NCBI GenBank assembly: GCA_040901775.1
Contig: JBBDYF010000255.1
Span: 10,368-74,367 of the forward strand
Direction of reading: 5' to 3'
DNA from: CAYLLN01 sp040901775
GTDB taxonomy: Bacteria > Planctomycetota > Planctomycetia > Pirellulales > Pirellulaceae
DNA: 64,000 bases
The notes under the pieces were generated by a model that saw only the letters and a program-made list of their open reading frames with translations, was not told where the DNA came from and did not search any database. The position numbers and the translations under genes are program-made. The first letter of the stretch is position 1. Every line of letters begins with the position of its first letter. Positions 1 through 7,850 of the stretch are shown here, one piece after another.

Positions 1-39
1 TGGGCCCCCACCTACAGCGACCCGGCCTTGTACGAGTGA
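1..39 (+). CDS. C-terminal fragment of a hydrolase-like protein, possibly ended early by a TGA
   Basis: Only the last 12 codons are inside the window; frame 1 reads WAPTYSDPALYE and then TGA. If that TGA (37-39) is read as Trp the frame continues WLFAQRKK and stops at 61-63. The pattern W-x-x-x-Y-x-x-P-x-x-Y-x-W-L-x-x-Q-R resembles the C-terminal end of planctomycete esterase/prolyl-oligopeptidase-like proteins, as I remember the family. The premature TGA would then be a TGG-to-TGA change or a sequencing error. Too little is visible to name the enzyme. Confidence 0.4.
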   Translation, partial: WAPTYSDPALYE

Positions 40-61
40 CTGTTCGCGCAGCGGAAGAAAT

Positions 62-163
62 GAGGCGAGCGGCCAGCGTAAGCTGGCCGATGGGGTCGTC
101 CTTGGCTGTCGGCCGGCGCGCAACCATCACGCCATCGGGAGGCTGACGCCTCCCGCTCGCCTC
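62..163. repeat. MITE-like palindromic intergenic element
   Basis: An 11-bp perfect terminal inverted repeat, GAGGCGAGCGG (62-72) and CCGCTCGCCTC (153-163), encloses two perfect hairpins: GGCCAGC-GTAA-GCTGGCC (71-88) and GGGAGGC-TGAC-GCCTCCC (137-154). It starts inside the possible extended stop codon of the first gene and may also act as its terminator. There is no coding capacity. Confidence 0.6.
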
Positions 164-272
164 GGCCCCTCGCTTTCTCGATTGACGCCTCAACATCCCC
201 AGCGTACTCTCCCGGCGTCTGCGGACAGGTTTTGTCTCGATCCTTGCGCTGCTAGCAGGTGCGTGGGCACGG

Positions 273-1151
273 ATGCCACTTCTCGTACTTCACCGCTACT
301 GCCTCGCCGCGACCCTCCTCGCGGCGTCGGTCGCCGGCTGCGCGACGTGGAACCAGCCGCCGGCAGAACCGGTGAAGCTTCCCGCCGCGCGGATGTCGCC
401 CGACAGCGTGGTGCTGGAAATGGCCTTCGTCCGAATGCCCGTCGCCGATCCAGAGGCGAACGACGCCATCTGGGCCGAAATCGACGAGCAGCATTTCGAC
501 CCCGAACTGCGGCACGAACTGGCGGCCAACGGGTTGCGGATCGGCATCTTGGGTCAGCACTTGCCCACGCAGTTGCGCGCGGCCCTGGAGGCGGCCAGCA
601 CCTCGCTGACCGAACGGCCCGAAGACGTTGACACCAGCGACACGCAGATCAATCGAAGCCAGCGCCGCCTGACCTGCCGCACCGGCCGGCGGGCCAAGGT
701 TTACGTCTCCAAAACGCATCCTTCGCTCGCCCTGTTCACTCAGGAGGAGGGTCGCGTTCGCGGGCTGTTGCTCGACAAGGCCCAGTGCCTGTTTTCGCTC
801 AAGCCGTACCCCCAGGGCGACAGCCGCGTGCGGCTCGATTTGACTCCCGAAGTCGAGCATGGCGAGATGCGGGCCGAGTGGGTCAGCCTGGAAGGGGCGA
901 TGATCCAGCGGATCGGGCGCGAGCGGCACGTTCTCGACCGGCTGCGGACGGTGGCCACGTTGTCTCCCGGGCAGGTGCTGGTCGTTTCGACCACGCCCGA
1001 CATCAAGGGGTTGGGCGAGCACTTCTTCACCGAAACGGCCGATGGCCGGCTCGAGCGAACGCTGCTGTTGGTGCGCGTCGCCCAGACCCAGTGGGACGAC
1101 CTGTTCGCCCCGGAGCAAATCTCCGCCCCGCTGGCCACGCCAGTGGAATAG
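273..1151 (+). CDS. Predicted lipoprotein of unknown function
   Basis: 292 residues. The N-terminus has a hydrophobic segment ending in the lipobox VAGC with Cys23, so the mature protein is probably lipid-anchored in an outer or cytoplasmic membrane. The rest is soluble and hydrophilic. It has a beta-rich-looking C-terminal half (about residues 130-285) with alternating hydrophobic and charged residues and no motif I recognise. The chosen ATG gives a compact lipoprotein signal; the frame is open upstream to about 186 but without an ATG or GTG. It lies 150 bp upstream of the aldolase gene on the same strand, but nothing links their functions. It is probably a lineage-specific planctomycete protein. 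Confidence 0.7.
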   Translation: MPLLVLHRYCLAATLLAASVAGCATWNQPPAEPVKLPAARMSPDSVVLEMAFVRMPVADPEANDAIWAEIDEQHFDPELRHELAANGLRIGILGQHLPTQLRAALEAASTSLTERPEDVDTSDTQINRSQRRLTCRTGRRAKVYVSKTHPSLALFTQEEGRVRGLLLDKAQCLFSLKPYPQGDSRVRLDLTPEVEHGEMRAEWVSLEGAMIQRIGRERHVLDRLRTVATLSPGQVLVVSTTPDIKGLGEHFFTETADGRLERTLLLVRVAQTQWDDLFAPEQISAPLATPVE

Positions 1152-1301
1152 CAGTTTCCCTTGTGCCGGGCACGCTCGTCGCACGGGCAGCCCATTGCGA
1201 GAATCGGCCAGCGGCTCGATAATTCGGCCAGTCTGAACTTGCCTGCTCCCGCAATCTGAAATCTGAAATCCGCAATCGAAAATCGCCTCTCGGAGTTCCC
1301 C

Positions 1302-2318
1302 ATGCCCCTCGTTCCGCTTCGCAAAGTTCTCGACCACGCCGCCGCCAACAACTACGGGGTGGCCGCGTTCAACGTCAACAACATGGAGCAGATTCAGGCG
1401 ATCATGGAAGCGGCCAAAGAGACCGATTCGCCGGTCATCGTGCAGGCTTCGCGCGGGGCCCGCTCGTATTCGCAAGATGCGTACCTGCGGCATCTGATGC
1501 TGGCCGCGGCCGAGCTATATCCCGAAATCCCGACCGTCATGCACCAGGACCACGGCAACAGCCCGGCCACCTGCCTGTCGGCGATCGAGAACGGCTTTAC
1601 CAGCGTGATGATGGATGGCTCGCTCAAGGAGGACGGCAAAACGCCGGCCGACTACGACTACAACGTCCGCGTGACGGCCGAGGTCGTCGAGCTGGCCCAC
1701 GCCAAGGGGGTTTCGGTCGAGGGAGAACTGGGCTGTCTGGGCTCGCTCGAACATGGCGAAGGCGAGCAGGAAGATGGCCACGGCGCGGTGGGCAAGCTGT
1801 CGCGCGAGCAACTGCTGACCGACCCCGCCGAAGCGGAAGATTTCGTCGCTAAAACGGGGGTCGATGCCCTGGCCGTTGCGATTGGCACCAGCCACGGAGC
1901 TTATAAATTCACTCGCCAGCCGACGGGCGAAGTGTTGGCGATGGACCGGATCGTCGAAATTCACCGCCGGCTGCCGAATTGCCACCTGGTGATGCACGGC
2001 AGCTCGTCGGTTCCGCAGGAATTGCAGGACGAATTGAACAAGTACGGCGGCCAGATGAAGCAGACCTGGGGAGTGCCGGTCGAGGAGATTCAAAAGGGGA
2101 TCAAGCACGGCGTGCGAAAGATCAACGTCGATACCGATTGCCGGATCGCCATCACGGCCGCGATTCGGAAGGTGCTGTCGCTGACGCCCGAGAAGTTCGA
2201 CCCGCGCGACTACCTCAAGCCGGCCCGCGAAGCGATGAAAAAGGTGTGCGTGGCCCGGATGGTGTCGTTTGGTCAGGCGGGCAACGCCAGCAAAATGCGT
2301 TCGGCGAGGTTGATCTAG
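1302..2318 (+). CDS. fba: Class II fructose-bisphosphate aldolase
   Basis: 338 residues. It cleaves fructose 1,6-bisphosphate to DHAP and glyceraldehyde 3-phosphate in glycolysis, or the reverse in gluconeogenesis, and is a cytosolic zinc enzyme. The N-terminus (PLRKVLDHAAANNYGVAAFN) is typical, the zinc and substrate motif HQDHG is at 81-85, SVMMDGS at 101-107, a GxxHGAYK-type loop (GTSHGAYKF) and HGSSSVP further on. The long Calvin-type subtype fits best. The C-terminus stops at GQAGNASKMRSARLI, shorter than the tail of many homologues, which continue past the ASK motif. The start has a GGAG about 8 bp upstream. gapA is in the same window but far away. Confidence 0.95.
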   Translation: MPLVPLRKVLDHAAANNYGVAAFNVNNMEQIQAIMEAAKETDSPVIVQASRGARSYSQDAYLRHLMLAAAELYPEIPTVMHQDHGNSPATCLSAIENGFTSVMMDGSLKEDGKTPADYDYNVRVTAEVVELAHAKGVSVEGELGCLGSLEHGEGEQEDGHGAVGKLSREQLLTDPAEAEDFVAKTGVDALAVAIGTSHGAYKFTRQPTGEVLAMDRIVEIHRRLPNCHLVMHGSSSVPQELQDELNKYGGQMKQTWGVPVEEIQKGIKHGVRKINVDTDCRIAITAAIRKVLSLTPEKFDPRDYLKPAREAMKKVCVARMVSFGQAGNASKMRSARLI

Positions 2319-2340
2319 TGCTTCGTCACGACCAAGAATT

Positions 2341-2451
2341 AGGGTGCCACGCCCACGGCACTCATTTCATTTGACTTGCATTTGACCCCCGAAGCCGTGG
2401 GCGTGCGAACCGCACTACGACACGCCCACGCAAGCGTGGGACGTGGCACCC
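2341..2451. repeat. Inverted-repeat element downstream of fba
   Basis: GGGTGCCACGCCCACG (2342-2357) is answered by CGTGGGACGTGGCACCC (2435-2451), a 16-bp terminal inverted repeat with one extra base. Inside is a second GTGGGCGTG/CACGCCCAC pair. It fills the space just after the aldolase stop, so it may terminate transcription. It looks like a non-autonomous palindromic element. The remaining spacer up to 2672 holds only a small hairpin (GAACCG/CGGTTC at 2576-2592). Confidence 0.6.
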
Positions 2452-2672
2452 AACCCGAAAATCAAGCTGTGACAAAGCACGAGCCGCCCCCGTTCCCCCA
2501 CGAATCTCGCACTCTGCGATTGCGTGTGGCCGCAAGCTTGCTCTAAGATTGGCACGCGCGTTTGCGAACACCGACGAACCGGGGGACGGTTCCCGCCCTT
2601 TGGTTCGGCTGCGGGGCAGTTCGTTGTCGGCAGGTCGTGCGGACCCAACACCTTCTCTGAGGAGCATTTACG

Positions 2673-2945
2673 ATGGCTGGCGGCATGGTTGGCAGAGGGA
2701 AGAATAAAGTCGTGGCGGGCATCTTGGGAATTTTGCTGGGAATGCTGGGGATTCATCATTTCTATCTCGGCTCGGTCATGGCTGGAGTAATTTGCATTCT
2801 CGCCAATGTGGCGTGTGGCTTAGGCAGTATCATCGGCCTCGTCGAAGGCATTATGCTGCTCATCATGTCCGACGCAGAATTTGACGCCCGGTACAACAAT
2901 CGCACGCCTGAATCGATGGAGTTTGTGTTTATGAAGCCGAAATAA
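2673..2945 (+). CDS. TM2 domain-containing small membrane protein
   Basis: 90 residues. Two hydrophobic segments (about 13-32 and 37-66) are separated by a short turn, with the TM2 signature G-x-x-G-x-H-x-F-Y-L-G (LGMLGIHHFYLGS) around residues 23-34. A strong ribosome site, TGAGGAG, lies about 9 bp before the ATG. TM2 proteins are small membrane proteins of mostly unknown role. The tail after the second helix (DAEFDARYNNRTPESMEFVF) is cytoplasmic-looking. It is a single-gene unit between fba and kdsD. Confidence 0.85.
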   Translation: MAGGMVGRGKNKVVAGILGILLGMLGIHHFYLGSVMAGVICILANVACGLGSIIGLVEGIMLLIMSDAEFDARYNNRTPESMEFVFMKPK

Positions 2946-3064
2946 GGCGTGCTAGCAATCGGAACGCCAAGCCGGGCGCGACGATAGAGCGCGGTTGGTG
3001 AATCGAGCCGGGGGGCCTACAATTTTGGGGTACGTGTGACCAAGCCCCCGTCAAGGATGACGTT

Positions 3065-4135
3065 ATGCCCGGCGCCGCGACCGGCTCTGTCCATTCAGCG
3101 GTTGCTCCGCTCAGTTCCTTCGAGCAACTTCGTCTCGCACGCCAGATCGTGCGCAGCGAAGCCCAGTCGTTGCTCTCGCTGGCCGACGCATTGAGCGACG
3201 AGTTTTGCCGGGCCGCCCGCCTGGTCGCCGATTGCCGCGGCAGCGCGATCGTCAGCGGCATGGGCAAAGCGGGCCTGGTGGGGCAGAAGATCGCCGCCAC
3301 GTTGGCTTCGACCGGCACGCCCAGCCACTTTTTGCATCCGGGCGAAGCGGTGCATGGCGACCTGGGGCGCATTGGCCAGACCGACGTGCTGCTCGTCCTT
3401 TCGTTCAGCGGCCAGACCGAGGAGATCGTCCGCTTGCTGCCGCTCGTGGCCGGCCTGGGCGTGCCGCTAGTGGCGATGACCGGCCAACCCGATAGCCCGC
3501 TGGCCCAGGCGGCTCAGGTGGTGCTCTCGCTGGCGGGCATTCGCGAAGCTTGCCCGCTGGGCCTGGCGCCCAGTTCCAGCACCACGGCCATGCTCGCCCT
3601 GGGGGATGCCCTGGCGCTGGTCGTCAGCCGGATGAAGGAGTTTACGCCCGAAGATTTTGCCCGCTTCCACCCCGGCGGCAGCCTGGGGCTGAAACTAGCC
3701 AAGGTGGAAGAAGCGATGCGGCCGGCAGCCGAGTGCCGCGTCGCCCTGGCGAGCCAAAGCGTGCGCGAGGCGCTCGTCGCCCAAAGCAGGCCGGGACGCC
3801 GCACCGGGGCGATCATGATCGTGGACGATTACGGCAGCCTGGCCGGAATCTTTACCGACAGCGACCTGGCCCGCCTTCTGGAACGTAAGCAGGACGAGGC
3901 GATCGACGCCCCGATCGCCGCCGTGATGACCCGCGCCCCCACCACCGTCCAGGTGGGAACGCGGCTTGCAGTTGCCTGCGAACTGCTCGCCCAGAAGAAA
4001 ATCAGCGAGTTGCCGGTCGTCGATGCCCAGCACCATCCGGTCGGTCTGCTCGACATTACCGACCTCGTCGGCACCGGGCAGACATCGAAGTTCCAAGTTC
4101 CAAGTTCAAGGTTCAAAGTTGTTTTCGCCCCATGA
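3065..4135 (+). CDS. kdsD: Arabinose-5-phosphate isomerase (KpsF/GutQ family)
   Basis: 356 residues. It converts D-ribulose 5-phosphate to D-arabinose 5-phosphate, the first step towards Kdo for lipopolysaccharide. The SIS domain spans about 40-185 (SGMGKAGLVGQK, then FLHPGEAVHGDLG) and two CBS domains about 210-340, the family architecture. kdsC follows 69 bp downstream. The last 15 or so residues (TSKFQVPSSRFKVVFAP) do not belong to the family: they are encoded by a repetitive stretch (4085-4121) of near-identical 'ccaagttc/caaggttc' units, so the natural C-terminus has been replaced or extended by repeat DNA. Confidence 0.92.
   Translation: MPGAATGSVHSAVAPLSSFEQLRLARQIVRSEAQSLLSLADALSDEFCRAARLVADCRGSAIVSGMGKAGLVGQKIAATLASTGTPSHFLHPGEAVHGDLGRIGQTDVLLVLSFSGQTEEIVRLLPLVAGLGVPLVAMTGQPDSPLAQAAQVVLSLAGIREACPLGLAPSSSTTAMLALGDALALVVSRMKEFTPEDFARFHPGGSLGLKLAKVEEAMRPAAECRVALASQSVREALVAQSRPGRRTGAIMIVDDYGSLAGIFTDSDLARLLERKQDEAIDAPIAAVMTRAPTTVQVGTRLAVACELLAQKKISELPVVDAQHHPVGLLDITDLVGTGQTSKFQVPSSRFKVVFAP
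4085..4121 (+). repeat. Short tandem 'AAGTTC' repeat running into the kdsD 3' end
   Basis: Four imperfect units of a 7-8 bp word (aagttcc, aagttcc, aagttca, aggttca, aagtt) occupy the last codons of kdsD and are translated as SKFQVPSSRFKV. No such sequence is expected in the isomerase family. It is a simple repeat invading a gene end. Confidence 0.6.
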
Positions 4136-4204
4136 CAAGCGGAACGCCACAGAGGGCGTTCCCTACAACTGACAACTGCCCACTGACCCCTGGCCTCTTC
4201 TGCC

Positions 4205-4726
4205 ATGAAACTTACCGACCGCAGCCGGCCGATCGAACTGATCCTGTCCGACGTCGATGGCGTGCTGACCGACGGCGGCATCTGGTACGACAACCAGGGG
4301 GTCGAGATCAAGCAGTTCCACATTCGCGACGGGCTGGGGATCAAGCTCTGGCAACGGGCCGGGTTTCGCTTTGGCGTGTTGACGGCTCGCACCTCGCATA
4401 TCGTCAAGCTGCGGGCGCAAGAGCTGAACATCGACCTCGTCCGCCAGGGCTTCGAGGATAAGCTGCCGGTGGCGCAAGAGATCTTGCGCGAGCTGCGGCT
4501 CGCCCCCGAGCAGGCGTGCTACATCGGCGACGACCTGACCGACCTGCCGGTGATCCGCCATTTCGGCTTGGGGGTGGCCGTGGCCGACGCGGCAGCCGAG
4601 GTCCGGGCGGCGGCCGACTACATCACCCAGGCCGCAGGCGGCCGCGGCGCGGTGCGGGAACTGATCGAGATGATCCTCAAAAGCAAGCTCCGCTGGGACG
4701 ATGTGATCCAGCGCTACGTCACCTAA
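4205..4726 (+). CDS. kdsC: 3-deoxy-D-manno-octulosonate 8-phosphate phosphatase
   Basis: 173 residues, the usual length of this HAD-family (C0 type, no cap) phosphatase that removes phosphate from Kdo-8-phosphate in LPS precursor synthesis. The catalytic loop DVDGVLTDGG is at 16-25, motif II is the T of LTART (about 62), and the Mg-binding motif YIGDDLTDLPV is around 107-117. It follows kdsD, as in the proteobacterial operon, and its stop lies 5 bp before the next ATG, so the three genes are probably co-transcribed. Confidence 0.93.
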   Translation: MKLTDRSRPIELILSDVDGVLTDGGIWYDNQGVEIKQFHIRDGLGIKLWQRAGFRFGVLTARTSHIVKLRAQELNIDLVRQGFEDKLPVAQEILRELRLAPEQACYIGDDLTDLPVIRHFGLGVAVADAAAEVRAAADYITQAAGGRGAVRELIEMILKSKLRWDDVIQRYVT

Positions 4727-4731
4727 ATTCC

Positions 4732-7700
4732 ATGCTTTCCCTCAAGCGATATTTTTCCGCGCTGGCCGTCGTGCTGACGATGCTGACGGCGTACGCGCTG
4801 GGGGTGGCGCCGTGGCTGGTACCGCCGCCGATCGTGCGGAAGTCCCCCATGGCCCCCCGCGGCCCGGTGCTCCCCAGCGCCGAAACGCAGCACGATCTAG
4901 AGCGGCTTTTTTCGCCCGGTTCGTGGGAGCGCGACAATCCGAAAATCGTTGAAACCGACGGCTGCACGCTGCTGGTCAAAGACTACAAGCCGACGCCCGA
5001 GGGAACGCTGGAGCTGACCCCCTGCACGGTCATTTTCTATACCGCGCCCGAAGGAGACCCGCAGCGCCGACCGATCGTGTTGCAAGCGGCCCAGGGGGCG
5101 ATCATCCAGTTCGACCAGCCGCTGAACCTGGCCCTGGCCAAGTTCGGCAAGCTGGTCGCGGGGAAGCTGCCGGGCGAGATCGTGATTTTCAGTCCCGAAA
5201 CGTCTCCCGGCGCCGGCGACGCCCTGCACCTGACCACGCGCGACATTCGGATCGAGAAACGGCGCGTCTTTACCCCCAGCGACGTGGACTTCCGCTTTGG
5301 CGAAAGCCACGGCCGGGGCAACGAACTGGAGATCGCCCTGCTGCCGAAAGATCCCGAAGACGCCAACTCGGGCATCGGCGGCATCCGTTCGCTGACGCTC
5401 CGCCGCATCGATCGCTTGCACGTCGAGACCGACGCCGCCGGCGGAAAGACTGGCCTGGCGGGATTGCCTGGCGGGTCGACCGGCCCGGCCGCTCCGCTCG
5501 AAATCACCTGTCAAGGGCCGTTCGTCTTCGACGTGCTGGCCAAAACGGCTCTGTTCGACGAGGGGGTCGTCGTGCAGCGGGTCAATCTCCAGGGCCCACC
5601 CGATACTCTTCGCTGCCGGCAGTTGCTGCTGGTCTTCGCGGACGAAGAGGGAGTGGCAAAACCTGCATCCTCGACGAAAGCCGCCACGGGCGACCAGAAA
5701 GGCGACGCCCTGGCTGGCCGGCTGAAGCGGCTGATTGCCGTGGGGAGCCCGGTCGTTTTGGAAGCCCCATCGGCCGCCACCTTCGCCTCAGCCGCTCGGA
5801 TCGAATACTCGCTCACCCGCCGCCGGCTGGTGCTGGTTCCGGGCCAGGGGGCTGCGCAAGTATCGCTCAAACAAGGAGCCAGCGAGTTCATCGCCCGCGA
5901 GTTGGAATACGAACAGGGCGAGCCGGGCCGCCTGGGCCGGGTTTGGGCCGGCGGGCCGGGACAATTGAAGTTCGTGCAGGAGGGGGCAGGAAAGGCGCGA
6001 CCTCTGGTCGCGGCCGTGGGCGGTGCGTTTCGGCAGACGATCACCGCCCGTTGGGACAAAGAGCTGCGCCTGCGACCGCACCAGCAGAATCATGTGCTGT
6101 CGCTCGTTGAGAACGCTTCGATCGCGGTCGATCCGCTGGGGCAGTTTTCGGCCAACGAGCTGCACCTGTGGGTGCGGGAAGTGCCGGAGGAGGAGCCAGG
6201 GGTCAGGGGCCAGGGGTCAGGGGTCAGAGGTCGGAGGTCAGAGGTTAGGAGTCGGAAGGGAGAGCGGTTCACAATCGTTCCCGATCGACTGCTGGCGAGC
6301 GGCGGGGTGACGCTCGATTCGCCCCAGTTGCACGTCGATACGGCCCGGCTCGAAGCCTGGTTCCAGAATCACCCGGCCAAGCCGCAGCCGTTGCCGCCGC
6401 TGGCACAGAGCGGGGCCGCGCCCGCCGTGCTTGCGAGCGCGAAGCCATCTGCCGTGGACCTGCTGCCGGGCCGCGCGGGGGGCCAGGCGATCCGTCCGCC
6501 GTCGCTGCAAAAGTTCGACTTGCGGGGCGATCTGATTCAAATGCAGATCATGCGTCAAGGCAGCGAGATGGAGCTCGAAGACCTGACGATCGGCGGCCAT
6601 GTCGTTCTGGAAGAGACCCGCACGGCCGAGCCTGGCCAGCAGCCGATTCGGATGACGGGAGATTCGCTCGAACTGCGCGGCGGCGTTTCCGGCCCAGGCA
6701 AGATCAACGTCCGTGGCCAGCCGGCCGAGATTGCCGGCCGAGGCATGTCGCTCTTGGGGGCCGAGATTCAGCTTTCCCGAGCCGAGAACCGCCTTTGGAT
6801 CGACGGCCCCGGCGAGGCCCGGTTGCCGGCGCAACTGGCGAGCGGGGAGCGTCAGCTTGCCGATGGGCCAAAAGGTCCACCGATGGACGACCCGAGATCG
6901 CTCGTCCCGCTCGGCTCAGAGGTCCACCTTGTCTGGCGCGATGGGTTGAACTTCGACGGCCAAACGGCGGTCGTTTCGGGCGAAGTGCAAGCCCGCACCG
7001 CCACGCAGGTTGCCACCAGCAAAACGCTATCCGCCACCTTGGTCGAGCGGATCGACTTTGCCGCCCCCAGCGGCGGTGGCCAGACCGATCTGGCCAAGCT
7101 GCAATTCGACGGCGGCGTGTTTATCGAAAGCCGGGGGCTCGACGAGGCGGGGCAGCAAATTTCTTACGAACAGATGCAGGTCAAGAACCTGCTGATCGAG
7201 CGAACCGCCGGCACGCTGCACGCCGACGGGCCGGGCTGGGTGAGCACCACGCGGCTCGCCAAGGCAGGCTTGCCGGGTGCGACCGCTTCCATTCCGGCTT
7301 CGCCAATGCAGCCGACCGATTCCGATCCGAATGCGAAAATCAACGTCTACATCGACTTTCAAGGCGCGATCGTCGGCAACCTCGCGAGCCGCCAGATCGA
7401 GTTCCAGCGCGAGGTGCGCACGATCTACATGCCGGTGACCGACTGGGACCAACGAGTGGTGGTCAACCGGCTCGAAGACCTGGGGGACGAAGGGGTGATC
7501 ATCAACAGCGAGCGGCTGACGGTCGTCGAAATGACACCTCCCGGCCAGCCGCGATGGATCGAAACCTACGCCAGCGGCAACGCGGTCGTCGAAGGAAAGA
7601 CGTTCACCGTCGAGGCCCCGCGAATCGTCTATACCAGCGACAAGCAAATGCTGACGCTCGAAGGGGACGGCCGGGCCGATGCCCAGCTTTGGTATCGCAC

Positions 7701-7848
7701 GCTACCGGGTCAGCCGACCTCGCATGTGGCGGCGCAGAAGTGGCAATACTGGCTGCGAACCAAGCTATTCGAGGTGCAGGGGATCAAAACATCCGACTTC
7801 CAGGTTCCCAGCGGCGGCCCGTTCAAGCTGCCGGGGGGAAGACGATAG
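4732..7848 (+). CDS. Giant LptC/LptA (OstA)-like envelope protein
   Basis: 1038 residues from the ATG right after kdsC; the frame is open further upstream but only inside kdsC. An N-terminal signal anchor spans about residues 8-28. The rest is a long beta-rich protein with stretches such as ALHLTTRDIRIEKRRVF and GQFSANELHLWV that resemble the strands of LptC/OstA domains, which form the periplasmic slide carrying LPS from the inner to the outer membrane. Its place after kdsD-kdsC is where lptC-lptA lie in proteobacteria. At about residues 485-510 (6190-6262) a Gly/Arg-rich insert is encoded by 'ggggtcag' tandem repeats. The family is far larger than LptC (about 190 residues) or LptA. The Lpt role is inferred from position and strand pattern. 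Confidence 0.7.
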   Translation: MLSLKRYFSALAVVLTMLTAYALGVAPWLVPPPIVRKSPMAPRGPVLPSAETQHDLERLFSPGSWERDNPKIVETDGCTLLVKDYKPTPEGTLELTPCTVIFYTAPEGDPQRRPIVLQAAQGAIIQFDQPLNLALAKFGKLVAGKLPGEIVIFSPETSPGAGDALHLTTRDIRIEKRRVFTPSDVDFRFGESHGRGNELEIALLPKDPEDANSGIGGIRSLTLRRIDRLHVETDAAGGKTGLAGLPGGSTGPAAPLEITCQGPFVFDVLAKTALFDEGVVVQRVNLQGPPDTLRCRQLLLVFADEEGVAKPASSTKAATGDQKGDALAGRLKRLIAVGSPVVLEAPSAATFASAARIEYSLTRRRLVLVPGQGAAQVSLKQGASEFIARELEYEQGEPGRLGRVWAGGPGQLKFVQEGAGKARPLVAAVGGAFRQTITARWDKELRLRPHQQNHVLSLVENASIAVDPLGQFSANELHLWVREVPEEEPGVRGQGSGVRGRRSEVRSRKGERFTIVPDRLLASGGVTLDSPQLHVDTARLEAWFQNHPAKPQPLPPLAQSGAAPAVLASAKPSAVDLLPGRAGGQAIRPPSLQKFDLRGDLIQMQIMRQGSEMELEDLTIGGHVVLEETRTAEPGQQPIRMTGDSLELRGGVSGPGKINVRGQPAEIAGRGMSLLGAEIQLSRAENRLWIDGPGEARLPAQLASGERQLADGPKGPPMDDPRSLVPLGSEVHLVWRDGLNFDGQTAVVSGEVQARTATQVATSKTLSATLVERIDFAAPSGGGQTDLAKLQFDGGVFIESRGLDEAGQQISYEQMQVKNLLIERTAGTLHADGPGWVSTTRLAKAGLPGATASIPASPMQPTDSDPNAKINVYIDFQGAIVGNLASRQIEFQREVRTIYMPVTDWDQRVVVNRLEDLGDEGVIINSERLTVVEMTPPGQPRWIETYASGNAVVEGKTFTVEAPRIVYTSDKQMLTLEGDGRADAQLWYRTLPGQPTSHVAAQKWQYWLRTKLFEVQGIKTSDFQVPSGGPFKLPGGRR
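6190..6262 (+). repeat. Tandem 'GGGGTCAG/GAGGTC' repeat inside the Lpt-like gene
   Basis: About eight imperfect 7-10 bp units (aggggtc, aggggcc, aggggtc, aggggtc, agaggtc, ggaggtc, agaggtt, aggagtc) lie in frame and encode a run alternating Gly/Arg/Ser/Val. Both flanks read as normal protein, so the insert is probably a surface loop. Confidence 0.7.
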
Positions 7849-7850
7849 AC

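Noticed and set aside
252..1493. Long minus-strand frame (413 codons) across the lipoprotein and aldolase start
   Set aside because: It lies antisense to two genes with clear protein features and has an Arg/Gly/Pro-rich shadow composition.
6795..7850. Plus-strand frame fused to the Nif3-like gene
   Set aside because: The part before 7851 is an out-of-frame shadow of the Lpt-like gene. The ATG at 7851 begins the conserved Nif3 sequence.
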